Shown in pieces: positions 60,354-64,000 of a stretch of 64,000 nucleotides of DNA. Below the pieces are notes generated by a model. That model searched no databases. It saw only the letters and a list, made by a program, of their open reading frames with translations, and was not told the DNA's origin. The stretch is from Tessaracoccus flavus (lineage in GTDB: Bacteria > Actinomycetota > Actinomycetes > Propionibacteriales > Propionibacteriaceae). The number at the start of each line of letters is the position of its first letter. Positions within the stretch are counted from its first letter, which is position 1. The stretch is taken from the NCBI RefSeq assembly GCF_001997295.1, contig NZ_CP019605.1, forward strand, positions 1,674,001 through 1,738,000. Reading direction: 5' to 3'. The position numbers and the translations under genes were made by a program.

Positions 60354-61703
60354 ATGAAGAGCCGATCACTCTCGCTTCTGGCCGCGGGCACTCTCGCCGT
60401 GTCCACGCTCATCGCCACCCCGTCCATCGCGCACGCCGACATCGCCGTCGACCGGCAGGACGCCGCTTCGGTCCGTGCCGCCACCCAGGAGGTCTCCCGA
60501 ATGACCGCCCTGCCTGCCAACTGGACGGGCTCCACCCGCACCTGCGCTCCCGGCACCACGTCCTCGGCGCACCGGGCCGCCACCCTCAGCACGATCAACC
60601 TCATGCGCTCGTTCGTCGGTCAGGAACCCGTGGTCGAGGACCCCCAGTGGAGCGCCAAGGCCGCCCAGGCCGCGCTCATGATGGCCGCCGCGGACCGTCT
60701 CAGCCACTACCCGGACTCGACCTGGCCCTGTTACACCCCGGACGGGGCCGAGGCCGCGGCCCGCTCCAACCTCGCCTACTTCAACGACGGGATGGGTGGG
60801 GGACGGACCGGAGCGTCGTCGATCCTGCAGTACATGGACGATCAGGGCGCGCAGAACCGGGCCGTCGGGCACCGGATGTGGCTCCTCGACCCACGCGCCA
60901 CCCAGATGGGGTGGGCGGACACGACCACCACCAACGCCACGTGGGTGGTGGGCGAGTTCACCGGCAGCAGTCCGCGCACGGGCGACCGCTGGGTCACCTG
61001 GCCGTCGGAGGGATTCTTCCCTCATCAACTGCTGCCGACGAGTAGGCGCTGGTCGTTCAGCTCCCGCGAAACGATCGACGAACTCTCCGCCGCGACCATC
61101 TCGGTCCGTGGCCCCGACGGCCCAATCGCCGTCACCGAGGTGTTTCGCACCAGCGAACTCCTCGTGTGGGAGATGCCCACCCTTCCGGTCCCGACCGGAA
61201 GCGGATCGGCCGTCTACACGGTCACGATCAGCGGCATCCGTCGCATCGTGGGCGAACCGCCGGTCTCCCACTCCTACCAGGTCAAGGTGATCGACGGGAT
61301 GTGGGTGGACGTCTACACGACGCCGGGTACGCACCACGTCGGGGGCCGCGACTGGCGCACCACCTGCTCGAAGTACTCGTCGACGGTGGAACGCTGCCGC
61401 GCGGAGATCCGCGCCACCGTGGTCACCTACGCCAACGGCCGGTTCACCTCGACGACAGGCTGGGCGTTCAACAACCTCAGCTACAAGCCGAGCAGTCGCG
61501 CGCAATGGGCCACCAACCCTCTGGCCATCAGGGGCGAGCACATCATCGACGGCCGGAGGTGGCGCACCCGCTGCGACGACGAGTGGACAGGGCGCGGTGC
61601 CTGCCGCTCGGAGATCTGGGCGACCGTGCCGGTCCTCGAAGACGGGCGCTGGACGCTCGGTCAGAAGTTCGTCTTCAACAACGTGGTCTACTTCTCCGAC
61701 TGA
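60354..61703 (+). CDS. Secreted CAP/SCP-domain protein
   Basis: 449 residues. A signal peptide (1 to about 29, SIAHADI) precedes a CAP-type domain at about 60-215: STINLMRSFVG, WSAKAAQAALMMAAADRLSH, RAVGHRMWLLDPRATQMGWA. It is an SCP fold, although one usual catalytic-cleft His-Glu pair is partly changed. About 100 residues of beta domain follow, then two similar about 60-residue repeats at the C-terminus (VGGRDWRTTC...ERCRAEIRATVV and IDGRRWRTRC...GACRSEIWATVP), each with two Cys, which may bind cell wall or carbohydrate. It is convergent with recN, overlapping by 16 bases. Confidence 0.8.
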   Translation: MKSRSLSLLAAGTLAVSTLIATPSIAHADIAVDRQDAASVRAATQEVSRMTALPANWTGSTRTCAPGTTSSAHRAATLSTINLMRSFVGQEPVVEDPQWSAKAAQAALMMAAADRLSHYPDSTWPCYTPDGAEAAARSNLAYFNDGMGGGRTGASSILQYMDDQGAQNRAVGHRMWLLDPRATQMGWADTTTTNATWVVGEFTGSSPRTGDRWVTWPSEGFFPHQLLPTSRRWSFSSRETIDELSAATISVRGPDGPIAVTEVFRTSELLVWEMPTLPVPTGSGSAVYTVTISGIRRIVGEPPVSHSYQVKVIDGMWVDVYTTPGTHHVGGRDWRTTCSKYSSTVERCRAEIRATVVTYANGRFTSTTGWAFNNLSYKPSSRAQWATNPLAIRGEHIIDGRRWRTRCDDEWTGRGACRSEIWATVPVLEDGRWTLGQKFVFNNVVYFSD

Positions 61704-63370
61704 CGCGCTGCACTTCCCAGTAGCTCGACGGCGTGGTCGAGGCCCGCCGTCGAGCCGCTGGAGCCGCTCATCATCCGGGCGAGTTCGGCTGGTCGCTCCT
61801 CGGCCGACAGCAGCGCGACGTCAGAGGTGGTGACCTGACCCGTCGACGACTTCGCGACGACGAAATGAGCGTCGGCGAACGCCGCTACCTGGGCGAGGTG
61901 CGTCACCACGATGACCTGGCTGCGCGTCGCGAGCCGCTGCAGACGGCGGCCGATCTCCAGCCCGACGGCGCCTCCGACGCCGGCGTCGACCTCGTCGAAG
62001 ACGAACGTATGACCCTCCTCCGCGTCGGCGAGCACGACCTCGAGCGCCAGCCGCACGCGGGACAGCTCACCGCCGGACGCGACCCTGCCCAGCGGTGCCG
62101 GCGTCGAGCCCGGGTTGGCCGAGAACAGCAGTTCGATCCGGTCGGCGCCGTGGGGGCCGAGGTCGGCATCGGAGATATCGAAGCGGAGCCGGGCGTGCGG
62201 CATGGCCAGCGCGCTCAGCTCGCGCGTGACCTGCTCCTCCAGGGTCGCGGCGGCCTCGCGCCGACGGGCGGAGATCATGGCCGCGTCGGCCGCCAGTTGC
62301 TCGTCGAGCTCCTCGACACGACGGCGCAGCTCCCCGATCCGCTCGTCGCTGCCCACGAGTTCGACGAGCCGGGCGGCCGACTCCCGCGCCCACTGCAGCA
62401 CCTCGTCGACGCTGTGACCGTACTTCCTGGTGAGGCAGGCCAACTGCGACCGCCGCTGCCCCACGGCCTCGAGCCGAAGCGGGTCGGCCACAAGGTCGGC
62501 GACGTAACCCGCCACGTCGCCCGCGAGGTCCGCCGCGAGCATGCCCAGCTCCACCGCCCGGTCGGCCAACTGCTGGGCAGCCTCGTCCCGGCCAGCGAGC
62601 TGGGCGAGCGCCTTCCGTGACTCGCCGATCAGCGCCACCGCCGACGGCGCATCGAAGTTGTCCTCGGCCCCGCTCATCGCTTCCTGCGCGGCGGCCGCCA
62701 GGGCGCGCAGGTCGTCGAGGTCCACGAGTCGGGCCTGTTCCGCCGCCAGGGCCTCATCTTCGCCGGGTTGCGGGTCGACCCCCTCGATCTCGCTCAGGCC
62801 GAACCGGAGCATGTCCGCCTCACGGGCACGAGCCATGGACTCGTCCTCAAGGCGGGCGAGCTCCGCGGCCGCGGCCCGGCGCTCCGTGAAAGCGGCGCGG
62901 TAACGTTCAAGTTCGGCGGGTTGGGCGTAGGCGTCCAGCACCTCCCGCTGCCGTTCTGGGGAAGAGAGTCGGATCTGCTCCGACTGGCCGTGGATGGTGG
63001 CGATCTCCCCGATGACGTCCGCGAGCGCGGTGACGGGGACCCCCGCCCCGCCCAGCACGGCACGGGACCGGCCCTGGGCCGAGACCTGCCGCAGGGTGAC
63101 CAACTCGTCGCCGTCGATGTCCCCGCCGAGATCTCGCACGCGATCGGCGACGGGCGGCGGGACCAGCCAGCGCCCCTCGACCACAGCCTTCGGCTGCCCG
63201 TGGCGCACCACACCGGCGTCCCCGCGCGCCCCGAGAAGCTGCCCAAGCCCCGCCACGATCATGGTCTTGCCGGCGCCTGTCTCGCCCGTGAGCGCCGTGA
63301 GCCCCGGCCCCAGTTCGAGCGTGGCCTCCTCGACGACCCCGAAGCCGGTGAGCCTCAGTGACTCGAGCAT
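61688..63370 (-). CDS. recN: DNA repair protein RecN
   Basis: 560 residues from ATG 63370, sharing one base with the nadK stop. It is an SMC-like ATPase: Walker A TGETGAGKTMIVAGLG (about 34), a long central coiled coil (about 150-370), the signature-like region VASGGELSRVRLALEVV and Walker B VFDEVDAGVGG (about 475). It acts in double-strand break repair. The nadK-recN pairing is conserved. Confidence 0.95.
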   Translation of the reverse strand: MLESLRLTGFGVVEEATLELGPGLTALTGETGAGKTMIVAGLGQLLGARGDAGVVRHGQPKAVVEGRWLVPPPVADRVRDLGGDIDGDELVTLRQVSAQGRSRAVLGGAGVPVTALADVIGEIATIHGQSEQIRLSSPERQREVLDAYAQPAELERYRAAFTERRAAAAELARLEDESMARAREADMLRFGLSEIEGVDPQPGEDEALAAEQARLVDLDDLRALAAAAQEAMSGAEDNFDAPSAVALIGESRKALAQLAGRDEAAQQLADRAVELGMLAADLAGDVAGYVADLVADPLRLEAVGQRRSQLACLTRKYGHSVDEVLQWARESAARLVELVGSDERIGELRRRVEELDEQLAADAAMISARRREAAATLEEQVTRELSALAMPHARLRFDISDADLGPHGADRIELLFSANPGSTPAPLGRVASGGELSRVRLALEVVLADAEEGHTFVFDEVDAGVGGAVGLEIGRRLQRLATRSQVIVVTHLAQVAAFADAHFVVAKSSTGQVTTSDVALLSAEERPAELARMMSGSSGSTAGLDHAVELLGSAARQSEK

Positions 63371-64000
63371 CACTTCTCGCTTCGCTTGCGCCATCCCTCG
63401 ACGGGCAGCGCGAACTTCTTGACCAGGCGCGTGGTGAACGGCTGCTCGCTCAGGCGGGCGATCCGGGTCTGGTGATCATCCGAGGTGACGACGACGCGCT
63501 CCCCCGGCTGGAGTTCATGGCTGCGCCGGCCGTCGCACCACAGGATGCCGAGCGTGGGGGCGTAGTCCGGGGTGTCAAGTTCCACGGTCGAGCTGGGGCT
63601 GAGCACCATGGGTCGGTTGAACAGCGCGTGGGCGGCCAACGGAACCACCAGCATCGCCTGGACGTCGGGCCAGATGACCGGGCCGCCGGCGGAGAATCCG
63701 TAGGCCGTCGATCCCGTCGGCGTCGACACCAGCACCCCGTCGCAACCCCACCGCGACAGCGGCCGGCCATCGATACTGACCAGCACGTTGAGCATCCGCT
63801 CACGCGCGAGCTTCTCCATGGACACTTCGTTGACCGCGGGGGATGTCCAGGACACCGACCCATCCGCCGCGATCACCTTCACGCGTAGCGCCAGCCTCTC
63901 CTCGACGAGGTACTGGCGGCGCTCCACGACTGCGGGTAGGGCATGGATGTCGGAGGGCTCAAGCTCCGCGAGGAACCCGACGTGTCCCAGGTTGACGCCA
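63370..64000 (-). CDS. nadK: NAD kinase (5' end beyond the window)
   Basis: The C-terminal 209 residues are visible. They read GVNLGHVGFLAELEPSDIHA at the window edge, followed by LNVLVSIDGRPLSRWGCDGV (NE/D metal-substrate segment), STPTGSTAYGFSAGGPV and a late PMVLSPSSTVELD. The ATP-binding GGDGT motif must lie beyond position 64000. It phosphorylates NAD to NADP. The gene runs off the right end of the window. Confidence 0.93.
   Translation of the reverse strand, partial: GVNLGHVGFLAELEPSDIHALPAVVERRQYLVEERLALRVKVIAADGSVSWTSPAVNEVSMEKLARERMLNVLVSIDGRPLSRWGCDGVLVSTPTGSTAYGFSAGGPVIWPDVQAMLVVPLAAHALFNRPMVLSPSSTVELDTPDYAPTLGILWCDGRRSHELQPGERVVVTSDDHQTRIARLSEQPFTTRLVKKFALPVEGWRKRSEK

Overview
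The window is high-GC chromosomal DNA of an actinomycete, most likely in or near the Propionibacteriaceae. This rests on the housekeeping gene order (nadK-recN, pyrG-nudix-xerD-parA-scpA-scpB-rluB, pafB-pafC-tatA-tatC), frequent GTG starts in 4-base overlaps, leuCD divergent from an IclR regulator next to tRNA-Glu and tRNA-Gln, and pervasive GC-rich codon use. Genus-level naming is inference. No rRNA, prophage, transposase or CRISPR array was seen.

Layout. 0-9.6 kb is an accessory patch. It holds small proteins of polymorphic-toxin immunity type, an S9 peptidase with a damaged start, an alcohol dehydrogenase and a family 5 uracil-DNA glycosylase. Then comes a 'graveyard' (about 5.0-8.8 kb) of gene fragments joined to each other: PfpI, a DUF559-type protein, an Rhs repeat protein, copies of the 5' ends of ptsI and its divergent acetyltransferase, a LuxR tail and a broken SNF2 helicase. 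A FitAB-type toxin-antitoxin pair follows. 9.7-24.4 kb holds a secreted GH6 cellulase with two CelR/CebR-like operators. It also holds two diverged copies of a three-gene cassette (secreted VWA protein, membrane-tethered Ser/Thr kinase, HTH regulator) and several membrane or secreted proteins of unknown role.

24.5-40.5 kb is a branched-chain amino acid region: leuCD with an IclR regulator, cimA, leuB and ilvBNC, the last behind a leader peptide that reads Leu-Val-Ile and an attenuator-like hairpin. Interspersed are tRNA-Glu, tRNA-Gln, a DUF559 nuclease-like gene flanked by 80-bp palindromic repeats, a CPBP protease, a fumarylacetoacetase-family enzyme, ptsI and an acetyltransferase. CimA (citramalate synthase) with LeuCDB would give a threonine-independent route to 2-ketobutyrate and isoleucine, with IlvBNC finishing valine, isoleucine and leucine precursors.

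40.5-64 kb is mostly core: HIT protein, hisF, Ski2-like helicase, lipid kinase, tatAC, pafBC, gluQ, FKBP, rluB-scpB-scpA-RHH-parA, xerD, nudix, pyrG, a CAP-domain secreted protein, recN and the 3' part of nadK. A relic of an aromatic catabolic cluster sits between parA and xerD.

Four families of intergenic repeat are spread through the window: an 80-bp palindrome (three copies, all exactly 80 bp), a large inverted element built of 20-bp iterations (three copies, mostly at convergent 3' ends), a CCCTTCGATACG/CTACTCAGGG hairpin family that has formed 49-bp and 44-bp tandem arrays, and a short hairpin (two copies). The strongest candidates for something undescribed are the duplicated VWA-kinase-HTH cassette with its promoter palindrome, and the 80-bp palindrome bracketing the DUF559 gene.
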